From assembly GCA_905206345.1 (NCBI GenBank), contig CAJLGW010000065.1, positions 1 through 10,322 on the forward strand: a stretch of 10,322 bases of DNA. Reading direction: 5' to 3'. Under the pieces are notes generated by a model, which saw only the letters and a program-made list of their open reading frames with translations, ran no database searches and was not told the origin of the DNA. Made by a program: the position numbers and the translations under genes. The stretch comes from an uncultured Sutterella sp. (GTDB lineage Bacteria; Pseudomonadota; Gammaproteobacteria; Burkholderiales; Burkholderiaceae_F). Below, in pieces: positions 1 to 7,480 of this stretch (position 1 is its first letter; every line of letters begins with the position of its first letter).

Positions 1-3
1 ATG

Positions 4-34
4 AAAAAAAAACTGGCTCGCAACGAGCTTTTTT
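4..34. terminator. Bidirectional hairpin terminator at the left edge
   Basis: A 5-bp GC-rich stem (GCTCG at 16-20, CGAGC at 24-28) with a CAA loop has nine A's on its left and six T's on its right. It can therefore act as an intrinsic terminator on either strand. A second weak hairpin (GGATTT 36-41 / AAATCC 47-52) follows. It probably ends a gene lying to the left of the window. The rest of 53-233 is AT-rich and holds no gene. Confidence 0.6.
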
Positions 35-123
35 AGGATTTTTTAGAAATCCCCTTAAAGACAAACTATGTAATTTTACTAAATTCAATAATATCACTTC
101 TACCAACCAAATAAGATAAGCAA

Positions 124-230
124 CTGAATAATCGAAATTATTTTAATTTCTTTACTGAATTTTGTTTTTTCTTTCTGAATCCGAAAAGTTAAGTAAAATA
201 CTGAAAATTCAAAACAACTCCTGAGAGAGA
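124..230 (+). promoter_or_regulatory. argH leader region with repeated CTGAAT motifs
   Basis: The AT-rich leader of argH carries CTGAAT at 124-129, 155-160 and 175-180, and CTGAAA at 201-206. A TAAAAT hexamer at 194-199 could be a -10 element, but no convincing -35 sits 16-18 bases upstream. A weak purine-rich ribosome-binding stretch (GAGAGA) lies just before the ATG at 234. TGAAT is the half-site of arginine-repressor boxes, but no full palindromic box is present, so this is only a candidate control region. Confidence 0.25.
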
Positions 231-233
231 CAA

Positions 234-1700
234 ATGACTCAAGTTGCTACCGAACATTTAGATCCGTTGGCACAAAAGAAAAAAGCCTGGTCGGGTCGTT
301 TTTCCGAACCTGTTGCTGATTTCGTTTTACGTTATACCGCCAGTATCGACTTCGATAAGCGTATGGCGATCGCCGATATTGCCGGCTCCATCGCTCACGC
401 CACGATGATGAATCACGTTGGTGTTTTAGCCGACGAAGACTTAGCCGCCATTAAGCGTGGCATGGCCCAAATCGTTGAAGAAATCCAAGCCAACAAATTC
501 GAGTGGAAATTAGAACTCGAAGACGTTCACTTAAATATTGAAGCACGTCTGACGCAATTGGTGGGCGACGCCGGTAAGCGTTTGCACACAGGCCGTTCTC
601 GTAATGACCAAGTGACAACCGATACACGTCTTTACTTGCGTGAAGAAATTGACACGATCATTCACTTGTTGAGCGACCTTCAAGAAGTCTTGGTTGCTAA
701 GGCCAAGGGCGAAACCGACACGATTATGCCGGGCTTTACGCACATGCAAGTGGCTCAACCCGTCACGCTCGGTCACCACTTGTTGGCTTACGTTGAAATG
801 TTTGAACGTGACCGCAACCGTATGATCGACTTGCGCCGTCGTGTGAACCAATGCCCGTTGGGTGCTGCCGCTTTGGCCGGTACCACCTACCCGATCGACC
901 GTGAATTCACGGCCAAGTTGTTGGGCTTTGAATCCGTAATGCAAAACTCTTTGGATGCCGTTAGCGACCGTGACTTCAGCATTGAATTCACCGCTGCCGC
1001 CTCCTTGGTGATGATGCACATCTCTCGCTTATCTGAAGAATTGATCTATTGGATGTGCCAACGTTTCAAGTTCATGATGTTGCCCGACAAGTTCACGACG
1101 GGCTCCTCCATCATGCCGCAAAAGAAAAACCCTGACGTTGCTGAAACCGCTCGCGGTAAAGCCGGTCGTGTGGCTGGTGACTTGATGAGCTTGACCCTTT
1201 TGATGAAGGGTTTGCCTTTGGCCTACGCTAAGGACACGCAAGAAGACAAAGAACCAGTCTTTGACGCTTTGGATACGGTGAAGGACACGTTGCGTGCCTT
1301 TATCGAAATGATGCCGGGCGTTGAACCCAACCGTGAAGAAATGCTTCGTGCTGCTCAAGCCGGTTACCCCGCCGCTACGGACTTGGCCGACTATCTCACG
1401 AAGAAGGGATTGCCCTTCCGTGAAGCTCACGATGTCGTCGGTAGCGTTGTTCGTTTGGCCCAAGACCGCAACTGCGACCTGGCTGACCTTACGTTGGAAG
1501 ACTTGCAAGGCTTCTCCACCTTGATCGAAGAAGATGTCTACGAAAAGGCTTTGAAGCTCGAAGCCTGTGTCGCAGCTCGCGATCACGTGGGCGGTACGGC
1601 TCCGAACCAAGTGCGCTATCAAGTTGCTCGTTGGGAAGAAACGTTTGCCCAACGTCGCCAAGAAGTGCCGCACAAGACATTGCTTGAAATGACAAAATAA
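234..1700 (+). CDS. argH: Argininosuccinate lyase
   Basis: This 488-residue cytoplasmic enzyme of the fumarase/aspartase superfamily cleaves argininosuccinate to arginine and fumarate, the last step of arginine synthesis. The superfamily signature GSSIMPQKKNPD is intact at residues 290-301 and contains the flexible-loop catalytic serine. The motif HTGRSRNDQ lies at 118-126. The catalytic acid/base His corresponds to H170 in PGFTHMQVAQP. The N-terminal AWSGRF motif is present, preceded by about 18 less conserved residues. The full length, slightly longer than the usual 460-470, reflects short extensions at both ends. The start ATG follows a weak purine-rich stretch. It stands alone as a single-gene unit with no other arg gene beside it, and it is convergent with ade. 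Many residues match Burkholderiales ArgH as I recall it. Codon use is strongly biased to TTG, CGT, GAA and CAA, suggesting good expression. Confidence 0.97.
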   Translation: MTQVATEHLDPLAQKKKAWSGRFSEPVADFVLRYTASIDFDKRMAIADIAGSIAHATMMNHVGVLADEDLAAIKRGMAQIVEEIQANKFEWKLELEDVHLNIEARLTQLVGDAGKRLHTGRSRNDQVTTDTRLYLREEIDTIIHLLSDLQEVLVAKAKGETDTIMPGFTHMQVAQPVTLGHHLLAYVEMFERDRNRMIDLRRRVNQCPLGAAALAGTTYPIDREFTAKLLGFESVMQNSLDAVSDRDFSIEFTAAASLVMMHISRLSEELIYWMCQRFKFMMLPDKFTTGSSIMPQKKNPDVAETARGKAGRVAGDLMSLTLLMKGLPLAYAKDTQEDKEPVFDALDTVKDTLRAFIEMMPGVEPNREEMLRAAQAGYPAATDLADYLTKKGLPFREAHDVVGSVVRLAQDRNCDLADLTLEDLQGFSTLIEEDVYEKALKLEACVAARDHVGGTAPNQVRYQVARWEETFAQRRQEVPHKTLLEMTK

Positions 1701-1714
1701 TTTCGAGTAGGTAC

Positions 1715-1749
1715 ATAGAAACGGGACTGAATTTCAGTCCCGTTTCTAT
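1715..1749. terminator. Shared terminator hairpin between argH and ade
   Basis: A perfect 16-bp stem (left arm 1715-1730, right arm 1734-1749, loop ATT) lies 14 bases after the argH stop and 24 bases before the ade stop. Its outer pairs are A/T-rich (ATAGAAA / TTTCTAT), so the end of the right arm supplies the U-rich end on either strand. It most likely terminates both convergent genes. Confidence 0.8.
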
Positions 1750-1773
1750 TAATGGCAGAAGCTGATTCGGTCG

Positions 1774-3525
1774 TTAAACATCCAATGTCGTAAAAGCAAA
1801 ACGATCCACATCAAAAAGACCTCGATCGGTCACTCGCAAATGCGGAATGACCGGTAAAGACATGAAGGCTAAGGCCATCACCGGCTCCACTCCATTGGCA
1901 AAGTCAAAAGCTTGATGCGCTGTTTCGTAAAGTGCACTTTGTCCGACAATAACGTCTTGACTTTCCCCGTCACTCATTAAGCCTCCGATGGGAAGTGCAA
2001 AAGTTGCCAATACCTTATGATCTTTGACAACCACCATGCCGCCACCCATGGCTTTTAACGTATCGTGCGCGAGCACCATATCAGCATCAGAACCACCAGC
2101 AATCACCACGTTGTGACTGTCATGAGCAATGGTCGTTGCGATCGCCCCGTTCATTAATGTATTTTCTTTAATGTAGCCACGCAACACCCCTAAACCGATA
2201 GAAGCTTTCTCGTGGTGGCGTTCAATCACAGCAATTTTCACCAGTCCTGGATTTAAAGACGCTTGGAAGTGCTTATCGCCATTAACCGTTTGTGTTCCGC
2301 TTTCGGTCAAAATCTGATTGGGCAATACGTCAATCACACGAATCGATGATGTTTTAAATTCCATACGAAGCGATTCTTCACTAACGGGCGCAGTTTTCAC
2401 AGAAGATAAAACCGTTGTCGGTTGATGCAGCGCTTCAACAGAACGCAAACAACTTCCATCGTGTGCAACGTGTTCACCCTTTAGGTAAACATCGGCAACC
2501 TTAAAGTCTTTGAGGTTCTTGACGATCGCAAAGTCTGCACGATAACCCGGTGCAATGGCCCCGATTTTTCGTAAACCGTAGTGACGTGCCGCATAGACGG
2601 TTGCCATGCGCAAAGCAGTCATGGGCTTTAGTCCGGCGGCCACTGCCATCCTCAAGTGCTTTTCCATGTGACCACGCGTTTGAATGTCGCTCGGATTCGC
2701 ATCATCGGTACAGAAAAAGCACATCGATGCATTATCGTCCGTCACGCCTTGAATTAAAGCTTCAAAATTCTTGGCTGCTGACCCTTCTCGAATATTGACG
2801 GCCATTCCTCGACGAATTCGCTCCTTAAGTTCTTCTACCGTTGAGCATTCATGATCACTTCCGATACCGGCCAATGCACAAGCGGACAACTGACTTCCTA
2901 AGAACATCGGAGCGTGTCCGTCAATGGCAACATCGCGTTGCTGGGCATCAATGAGCTTTTGCATGAGGTCAGGTTCTCCCATGAGAACACCTGGAATATT
3001 CATCACTTCAGCTAGTCCCAACACTTTGGGATGATCATAGAATTCACGGAGGTCTTCAGCTTTTAGAATGGCACCGGAATTCTCAAATGGCGTTGCCGGT
3101 ACACAAGAGGGCAACATAAAGCGAATGTCTAAAGGCGTATGCTCTGCCGCTTTGAGCATGTACTCAATCCCGGCTTTGCCTGCGACATTGGCAATTTCAT
3201 GGGGGTCGGCAATCACCACACCGGTACCATGAGGCACCACTAAATCGCTGAAGCGCTCTGGGCTAAGCATAGAGGACTCGATATGAACGTGGGTATCAAT
3301 AAAGCCCGGTAGTAAATAAGCGCCTTTAAGGTCAATCGTTTCTTTAGCTTCACGACTACCCGTCTTCACGCAATCAACAACCACTCCGTTATCGACCAAA
3401 ACATCCACATCGGTTAAGAATTCGCCACTAAAGACGTCTGCAACGATGCCGTTAGTAAAACACAACTGTGCAGGGGTCTTGCCTTGAGAAACATTGATTG
3501 CTTCAACGAATGCTTTTAAGTCCAT
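1774..3525 (-). CDS. ade: Adenine deaminase
   Basis: This amidohydrolase-family adenine deaminase (583 residues from the chosen start) converts adenine to hypoxanthine and ammonia for purine salvage. Metal-site motifs are intact: the HVH of FIDTHVHIESS (H79, H81), ADPHE (107-110), LAEVMN (E173), DGH (202-204), GSDHE (D224, H225) and the late CTDD (D274-D275). The C-terminal part has the glycine-rich segment around GGSDADMV that is typical of the family. Length is close to the E. coli enzyme (about 588). A longer reading from a GTG at 3567 would add 14 residues. I chose the ATG at 3525 because GAGG (3535-3532) sits 6 bases before it; the adjacent ATG at 3528 is also possible. The gene is convergent with argH and divergent from pepD. 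No classical purine repressor box or riboswitch was seen upstream. Confidence 0.95.
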   Translation of the reverse strand: MDLKAFVEAINVSQGKTPAQLCFTNGIVADVFSGEFLTDVDVLVDNGVVVDCVKTGSREAKETIDLKGAYLLPGFIDTHVHIESSMLSPERFSDLVVPHGTGVVIADPHEIANVAGKAGIEYMLKAAEHTPLDIRFMLPSCVPATPFENSGAILKAEDLREFYDHPKVLGLAEVMNIPGVLMGEPDLMQKLIDAQQRDVAIDGHAPMFLGSQLSACALAGIGSDHECSTVEELKERIRRGMAVNIREGSAAKNFEALIQGVTDDNASMCFFCTDDANPSDIQTRGHMEKHLRMAVAAGLKPMTALRMATVYAARHYGLRKIGAIAPGYRADFAIVKNLKDFKVADVYLKGEHVAHDGSCLRSVEALHQPTTVLSSVKTAPVSEESLRMEFKTSSIRVIDVLPNQILTESGTQTVNGDKHFQASLNPGLVKIAVIERHHEKASIGLGVLRGYIKENTLMNGAIATTIAHDSHNVVIAGGSDADMVLAHDTLKAMGGGMVVVKDHKVLATFALPIGGLMSDGESQDVIVGQSALYETAHQAFDFANGVEPVMALAFMSLPVIPHLRVTDRGLFDVDRFAFTTLDV

Positions 3526-3602
3526 CATCAACCTCGATATTGGTTTGATTGAGCTGAATTTGCTCACTGATTGCAGTTTACTTCAGAAAGTTAGGGAATT
3601 TA

Positions 3603-3659
3603 TTAACACTATGCAAAACTATTTAGTTTATTTACGACTAAAATAAGTTTGTTTTAGTC
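3603..3659 (+). promoter_or_regulatory. pepD upstream region: weak promoter and inverted-repeat operator candidate
   Basis: A perfect 8-bp inverted repeat, GACTAAAA (3636-3643) and TTTTAGTC (3652-3659), is separated by 8 bases. A further TTTAGT half-site lies at 3622-3627, so three half-sites (TTTAGT, ACTAAA, TTTTAGT) are stepped about 15 bases apart. A weak promoter match is TTAACA (3603-3608) with TTTATT (3627-3632), 18 bases apart. The repeat would lie at or just after the transcription start, as expected for an operator or a leader hairpin. The regulator is unknown. The rest of 3526-3680 shows nothing else definable. Confidence 0.35.
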
Positions 3660-3680
3660 CTAAGATCCTTTGGAGGCAAA

Positions 3681-5171
3681 ATGCAATCTCAATGTGAACA
3701 TAAGGTTTGGCGCGATACGGCTAGTGACGCTGCCAATCGTTTGACGACGGCTACAGTGAATGAATTCCTTGAATTTTGCAAGGTTCCCCGTCCGGGTTTC
3801 CACACAGAACAAGCTTTAGCTTATTTCCAAGCTTACGCTGATAAGCACGGCTTTAAACACTACCGTGACAACTACGGCAATTTCTGGATGGACATCCCCG
3901 CCACCGAAGGTTACGAGAACTATCCCAAAGTGATTCTCCAAGCCCACATGGACATGGTCTGTGTGAGCACGTCCGATAAGGACATTGACTTCAAGACGAC
4001 CGGTATTACGGCCATCATCAATGGCGATCGTATGACCGCAGACGGCACGTCTTTAGGTGCCGACAACGGTATCGGTGTGGCAGCCGGTTTGGCAGTGGCC
4101 ACGAGCGATGTTCCGCACGGCCCGTTGCGCTGTTTATTTACGGCTGACGAAGACGTGGGGTTGCACGGTGCTGCCGCTTTGGATCCAGCCGCTCTTGATT
4201 CTGAATTCTTGATCAACATTGACCTTGAAGAAGAAAACGAAGTTTGCTACTCCTGTGCAGGTAACTTGCGTGCTTCCATGAAGCAACACTTTGCCACGAA
4301 ACCCGTCTGCGAATGCCGTCGCGTGTTCCGCTTAACCGTTGATAAGCTCTTGGGCGGTCACTCCGGCATGGACATTCATCGCAATCGCTTAAACGCTTCT
4401 GTGGCTTTGATGACGATGCTCGACCGTGTTCAAACGGCCTGTGGCAAGATTCGTTTCGTTGAAGTGAAGTCCGGCGCCGCCTTTAACGCCATCACGCACA
4501 ATGGCTCTGCTACGTTCGCCGTGAAGGCTGAAATGGAAGCTCAAATGCGTGAAGCCATCGCTGCCGCTCAAGCCGAACTCGTTGAAAAGTTCCCGCTTGA
4601 AAAGATGACGGTTGAATTAACGCAAGTGGATGCCAAAGGCTTGGAAGCCATCTCCGGCGAAGACTCCGCTAATTTGATTGCCCTCGTTAACTACTTGCCG
4701 CAAGGCGTCTTGGCAATGAGCCCGAAGATTGAAGGCTTGGTTCAAACCTCTTCCAATACGGGTATTTTGCAATTGGTTAACGGCAACTGTGAAGTCGGTA
4801 CGAGTAGCCGCTCTTGCGTCACCGCTGACGTTGACAAGTTAGAAGACGACTTCCGTAAGGAGTCCAGTAAGTACGGTTACGAATTAACCGTGATGAGTAA
4901 GTACCCGGGCTGGGACGGCGATCCGGATACGCCCCTTTTGAAGCTCGCTGCCCAAGGTTATAAGAGCATCGGTGTCGACGCTCGTTTGGTGGCCATTCAC
5001 GCCGGTCTTGAACCCTCTTGGTTCTCTTCCAAGCGCGAAGGCATGCAAATGATCTGCTTGGGTCCGACAATCAAGGGTGCTCACACGACGGAAGAAACGT
5101 TGTATATCGATACGCTCGCTCCGACGATGGACGTCGTGCTCTACTGCTTGCATCACGTCAACGAACTTTAA
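3681..5171 (+). CDS. pepD: Aminoacyl-histidine dipeptidase (M20 family, PepD type)
   Basis: This 496-residue zinc-dependent cytosolic dipeptidase resembles E. coli PepD (peptidase D, about 485 residues), which hydrolyses Xaa-His and other dipeptides. M20 active-site motifs are intact: H89 and D91 in LQAHMDMV, D128 in GADNGIG (bridging aspartate), E157 as general base with D158 as metal ligand in TADEDVGLHG, D181 in INIDLEEEN, and the C-terminal metal His H468 in KGAHTTEE. The lid/dimerisation domain (about 205-390) contains GGHSGMDIHRNRLNA. A good Shine-Dalgarno site GGAGG (3672-3676) lies 4 bases before the ATG, fixing the start. It is monocistronic, bounded by an operator-like repeat upstream and two hairpins downstream. 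Codon bias resembles argH. Specificity for His at the second position cannot be read from the sequence. Confidence 0.93.
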   Translation: MQSQCEHKVWRDTASDAANRLTTATVNEFLEFCKVPRPGFHTEQALAYFQAYADKHGFKHYRDNYGNFWMDIPATEGYENYPKVILQAHMDMVCVSTSDKDIDFKTTGITAIINGDRMTADGTSLGADNGIGVAAGLAVATSDVPHGPLRCLFTADEDVGLHGAAALDPAALDSEFLINIDLEEENEVCYSCAGNLRASMKQHFATKPVCECRRVFRLTVDKLLGGHSGMDIHRNRLNASVALMTMLDRVQTACGKIRFVEVKSGAAFNAITHNGSATFAVKAEMEAQMREAIAAAQAELVEKFPLEKMTVELTQVDAKGLEAISGEDSANLIALVNYLPQGVLAMSPKIEGLVQTSSNTGILQLVNGNCEVGTSSRSCVTADVDKLEDDFRKESSKYGYELTVMSKYPGWDGDPDTPLLKLAAQGYKSIGVDARLVAIHAGLEPSWFSSKREGMQMICLGPTIKGAHTTEETLYIDTLAPTMDVVLYCLHHVNEL

Positions 5172-5181
5172 TCGAAAGTTC

Positions 5182-5205
5182 TAGGAAGAAAACACTTTCT
5201 TCCTA
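5182..5205. terminator. Stem-loop after pepD
   Basis: A perfect 10-bp inverted repeat, TAGGAAGAAA (5182-5191) and TTTCTTCCTA (5196-5205), with loop ACAC, lies 10 bases after the pepD stop. It has few G-C pairs and no T-run after it, so it may be an mRNA-end structure paired with the stronger hairpin that follows. Confidence 0.45.
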
Positions 5206-5211
5206 ATATTC

Positions 5212-5252
5212 AAATGACGGTATTTGGATTTGCTCCGGATACCGTCATTTTT
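5212..5252. terminator. Intrinsic terminator between pepD and the lysR-type gene
   Basis: A 12-bp stem, AAATGACGGTAT (5212-5223) and ATACCGTCATTT (5239-5250), has a 15-base loop that can form a short inner GGA/TCC pairing. On the + strand the right arm runs into five T's (5248-5252), a normal terminator for pepD. It ends five bases before the lysR stop codon and has an A/T-rich base on the other strand too, so it may serve both convergent genes. Confidence 0.75.
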
Positions 5253-5257
5253 CTACT

Positions 5258-6133
5258 CTATTTTGTAATCTCGATTAATCGATCCCAAAAGAGTTGAACA
5301 GGCTTCGATGAGGGTTGGGATTTTTTACGAATCAAATAGGCCGAAACTTCAAGCTTTGGGGTCAAAGGAATAAAGACCAAATCATCGTGCCCTTGAAGCA
5401 ACCCTTCAAACGTCATCAAGGCCCCCATACCTTCTGAGGCCATCTGCAAAGCAGTGTTTATGAGGTTGTAGCTCGCGCAGATATGTAGATTCTCCATTTC
5501 TTTACCAAACCAACTTTGAAGCGCATTAAAGTTATAAAACTGCGCACTCACAATGAGTGGATAAGGTAACAAATCCTCTGGCGAAACGGATGATTTTTTT
5601 GCTAAAGGATGATCTTTGCTGACAGCAATACCCCAAGACTCGCACCAAGGTAAACGACGACTTTGGTACGGTGTCAAATTAAAGGGATCAAATACCAAAC
5701 CAATATCAGCTAACCCTAGATCCACTCGTCTTGCCACTTCCTCACCATTTGCACTGTGAATACGAAATTGAACACCCGGATATTGTTTTTGAAATTGATT
5801 CATGCATTGAACAATTTGCGTCATGTTGGCCGTTTCACCGGCAGCAATCGTAATGGGGCCACTAATGTCTTCGCCTGTTTTGTTGATAAGTTCTACCTCG
5901 GTTCTTTCAACTAATTCAGTAATTTCATAAGCACGCTTATAGAGTAACTCACCTTTTGGTGTCAAGGTCACTCCTTTAGAGGAACGAACGAAAAGTGCAC
6001 CTCCCAGCTCATCTTCCAACTCCCTAATGGTTCGCGTGAGATTAGGCTGCGTGTGATGAAGCGTTTCTGCCGCACGAACAAAACTCTTTTCTCTGGCAAT
6101 TGCTAGAAAAAACTTTAAATCTCTTAAATCCAT
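5258..6133 (-). CDS. LysR-family transcriptional regulator
   Basis: A 291-residue LysR-type regulator. Residues 1-60 form the N-terminal winged helix-turn-helix: DLRDLKFFLAIAREKSFVRA, AAETLHHTQPNLTRTI and RELEDELGGALFVRS follow the family pattern. The linker helix follows (about 60-90). A periplasmic-binding-protein-like effector domain (about 90-290) has the usual GPITIAAGET and LGLADIGLVFDP segments. A longer frame from the ATG at 6145 would add four residues. I prefer the ATG at 6133 because GGAG lies 6 bases before it and because the protein then begins MDLRDLKFF, like most family members. It is divergent from the alpha/beta hydrolase gene with a 108-bp gap, the classic LysR arrangement, so that gene is the expected target. 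The effector cannot be predicted. Confidence 0.93.
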   Translation of the reverse strand: MDLRDLKFFLAIAREKSFVRAAETLHHTQPNLTRTIRELEDELGGALFVRSSKGVTLTPKGELLYKRAYEITELVERTEVELINKTGEDISGPITIAAGETANMTQIVQCMNQFQKQYPGVQFRIHSANGEEVARRVDLGLADIGLVFDPFNLTPYQSRRLPWCESWGIAVSKDHPLAKKSSVSPEDLLPYPLIVSAQFYNFNALQSWFGKEMENLHICASYNLINTALQMASEGMGALMTFEGLLQGHDDLVFIPLTPKLEVSAYLIRKKSQPSSKPVQLFWDRLIEITK

Positions 6134-6156
6134 CACCCTCTCCATACTTTTTTATT

Positions 6157-6186
6157 ATTTTAACATGGTGAAAATAAGTATTTGAA
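6157..6186 (-). promoter_or_regulatory. Candidate promoter of the lysR-type gene
   Basis: Read on the minus strand, TTCAAA (6186-6181) and TAAAAT (6162-6157) are separated by 18 bases, about 24 bases before the preferred lysR start. The -35 element overlaps the -35 element of the divergent hydrolase promoter. A regulator bound there could control its own gene and the hydrolase together. Confidence 0.45.
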
Positions 6187-6210
6187 ATGATAAAAACGCC
6201 TTCATAAAAT
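6182..6210 (+). promoter_or_regulatory. Candidate promoter of the alpha/beta hydrolase gene
   Basis: TTGAAA (6182-6187) and TAAAAT (6205-6210) are separated by exactly 17 bases, close to the sigma-70 consensus. A strong ribosome-binding site AGGAG (6231-6235) follows, 6 bases before the ATG at 6242. The layout is repeated in front of the cyclophilin-like gene, which strengthens the call. Confidence 0.6.
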
Positions 6211-6217
6211 AATTTCA
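6183..6217. promoter_or_regulatory. Candidate LysR operator, copy A
   Basis: TGAAAT (6183-6188) and its inverse ATTTCA (6212-6217) flank the core promoter with a 23-base spacer. The same pair with the same spacer occurs at 7421-7455. An additional ATTTGAAAT palindrome (6180-6188) covers the shared -35 region. The assignment to the neighbouring LysR protein is inferred from position only. Confidence 0.35.
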
Positions 6218-6241
6218 ACTAATTAGCACAAGGAGATAATC

Positions 6242-7297
6242 ATGAAGCGTCGGCAAGTACTTCAAGGCTCAGCCTTGGGCATGTTAAGCGTGATAACTCC
6301 AACCTTTGCAAAAGGGAACGACGAAATGAATGTTCTGACAATGACCACAACTTGGGACAAGATTTTTCCTTTAAGCCCCTATATCGAACATCGCAAGGTT
6401 AGCTTTAACACGCGTTTTGGCGTGACATTGGCGGCTGACCTTTACCGTCCGAAAAATCGTAAAGGTAAGCTCCCCGCCATTGCGGTGAGCGGCCCCTTCG
6501 GCGCAGTGAAAGAACAATCCTCGGGGCTTTATGCACAAACATTAGCCGAAGCTGGCTTTTTAACGATTGCTTTTGACCCAAGCTTTACGGGAGAAAGCGG
6601 AGGTTTCCCTTGTCATGTTGCCTCTCCTGACATTTGCACGGAAGACTTCAGTGCCGCCGTTGACTATCTCTCCAATCTTGATGGTGTAGATGCTAACCGC
6701 ATTGGTATCTTAGGGATTTGTGGTTGGGGTGGATTTGCGTTAAACGCTGCGGCCGGAGACCCTCGCATTAAAGCAGTATTGACTTCAACAATGTATGACA
6801 TGAGTCGCGTTAACACATTGGGGTATTTTGACAAAATGACCGATGAAGATCGCTGGAATGCCAAGGTTGAATTAACGCGTCAACGTACCGCTGATTTTGC
6901 CAATCAATCATATGCAGAAGCGCCAACGCTTCCGACAAAGCTTTCTGGCAACGAACCGTTATTTGTTCAACAATACTGGCAATTTTATCGAACGCCCCGT
7001 GGTTTCCATCCACGCTCCATTAATTCCAACGGTGCATGGAATGCAACCTCTGCGCTTTCGTTCATGAATACACCACTTTTGACTTACATCGGTGATATTC
7101 GTTGTCCTGCTTTATTGATTCATGGCGAAAAGGCTCACTCACGTTACTTCAGCGAAGATGCTTTCAAACGACTCAAGGGCAATAACAAAGAACTTTTGAT
7201 TATTCCGGGTGCTACGCACACGGATCTCTACGACAATACAACGAACAAGATTCCGTTTAAACGTATTGTTGCGTTCTACCAAAAAGCTTTAGCCTAA
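6242..7297 (+). CDS. Tat-exported alpha/beta hydrolase with Cys nucleophile (YcjY / dienelactone-hydrolase-like)
   Basis: A 351-residue alpha/beta-fold hydrolase. Residues 1-23 look like a twin-arginine export signal: KRRQVLQG (RR at 3-4), a hydrophobic stretch and a likely cleavage after TFA. The mature protein is therefore predicted to be periplasmic. The nucleophile elbow is GICGWGG with C160 at the nucleophile position, as in dienelactone hydrolase, instead of the usual serine. H326 in PGATHTDLYD is the likely catalytic histidine. The acidic residue lies probably in the segment after LLIHGEKAHSRYFSED. The STMYDMSRV segment after the elbow is characteristic of the YcjY-like subfamily. The start is set by AGGAG 6 bases upstream. 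The gene stands alone between its promoter and a hairpin. The substrate is unknown: small esters, lactones or enol-lactones are possible by family analogy only. Confidence 0.88.
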   Translation: MKRRQVLQGSALGMLSVITPTFAKGNDEMNVLTMTTTWDKIFPLSPYIEHRKVSFNTRFGVTLAADLYRPKNRKGKLPAIAVSGPFGAVKEQSSGLYAQTLAEAGFLTIAFDPSFTGESGGFPCHVASPDICTEDFSAAVDYLSNLDGVDANRIGILGICGWGGFALNAAAGDPRIKAVLTSTMYDMSRVNTLGYFDKMTDEDRWNAKVELTRQRTADFANQSYAEAPTLPTKLSGNEPLFVQQYWQFYRTPRGFHPRSINSNGAWNATSALSFMNTPLLTYIGDIRCPALLIHGEKAHSRYFSEDAFKRLKGNNKELLIIPGATHTDLYDNTTNKIPFKRIVAFYQKALA

Positions 7298-7307
7298 TCT
7301 GACTTAT

Positions 7308-7351
7308 CTAGGGGATGGAGAGGTCAATTTGATCCTTCCTCCCCCCTCTAG
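7308..7351 (+). terminator. Imperfect terminator-like hairpin after the hydrolase gene
   Basis: CTAGGGG plus GGAGAGG on the left can pair with CCTTCCTCCCCCCTCTAG on the right, with a few bulges and an apical loop around TCAATTTGA. It starts 10 bases after the hydrolase stop. Only GTTT follows the stem, so termination may be partial. The rest of 7298-7480 contains only this hairpin and the next promoter. Confidence 0.45.
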
Positions 7352-7418
7352 TTTACCTTCTGAGCAACGAGTTAAGAATCTATACCTTTTTGTTATAAAC
7401 AAACCATACAAATAAGCA

Positions 7419-7448
7419 TTGGAAATAGACTTTTCTTCTTCATAAAAT
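7419..7448 (+). promoter_or_regulatory. Candidate promoter of the cyclophilin-like / aldo-keto reductase unit
   Basis: TTGGAA (7419-7424) and TAAAAT (7443-7448) are 18 bases apart. In the alignment to the hydrolase promoter the -10 element and its flanks are identical. AGGAG at 7470-7474 then lies 6 bases before the ATG at 7481, as in the other copy. Confidence 0.55.
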
Positions 7449-7455
7449 TATTTCA
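7421..7455. promoter_or_regulatory. Candidate LysR operator, copy B
   Basis: GGAAAT (7421-7426) and ATTTCA (7450-7455) have a 23-base spacer, the same geometry as the TGAAAT/ATTTCA pair upstream of the hydrolase gene. Its conservation in an otherwise diverged spacer suggests a common regulator, probably the LysR protein encoded next to copy A. Confidence 0.35.
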
Positions 7456-7480
7456 TTCATAAAAGCACAAGGAGATCGAT

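Noticed and set aside
531..1673. Long open frames on the minus strand across argH (162 and 214 codons)
   Set aside because: They lie antisense within a clearly functional gene, have no ribosome-binding site or recognisable domain, and result from codon bias of the opposite strand.
3526..3567. Upstream GTG start for ade, adding 14 residues
   Set aside because: The added residues are not part of the conserved fold, and a GAGG site is well placed for the ATG at 3525 instead.
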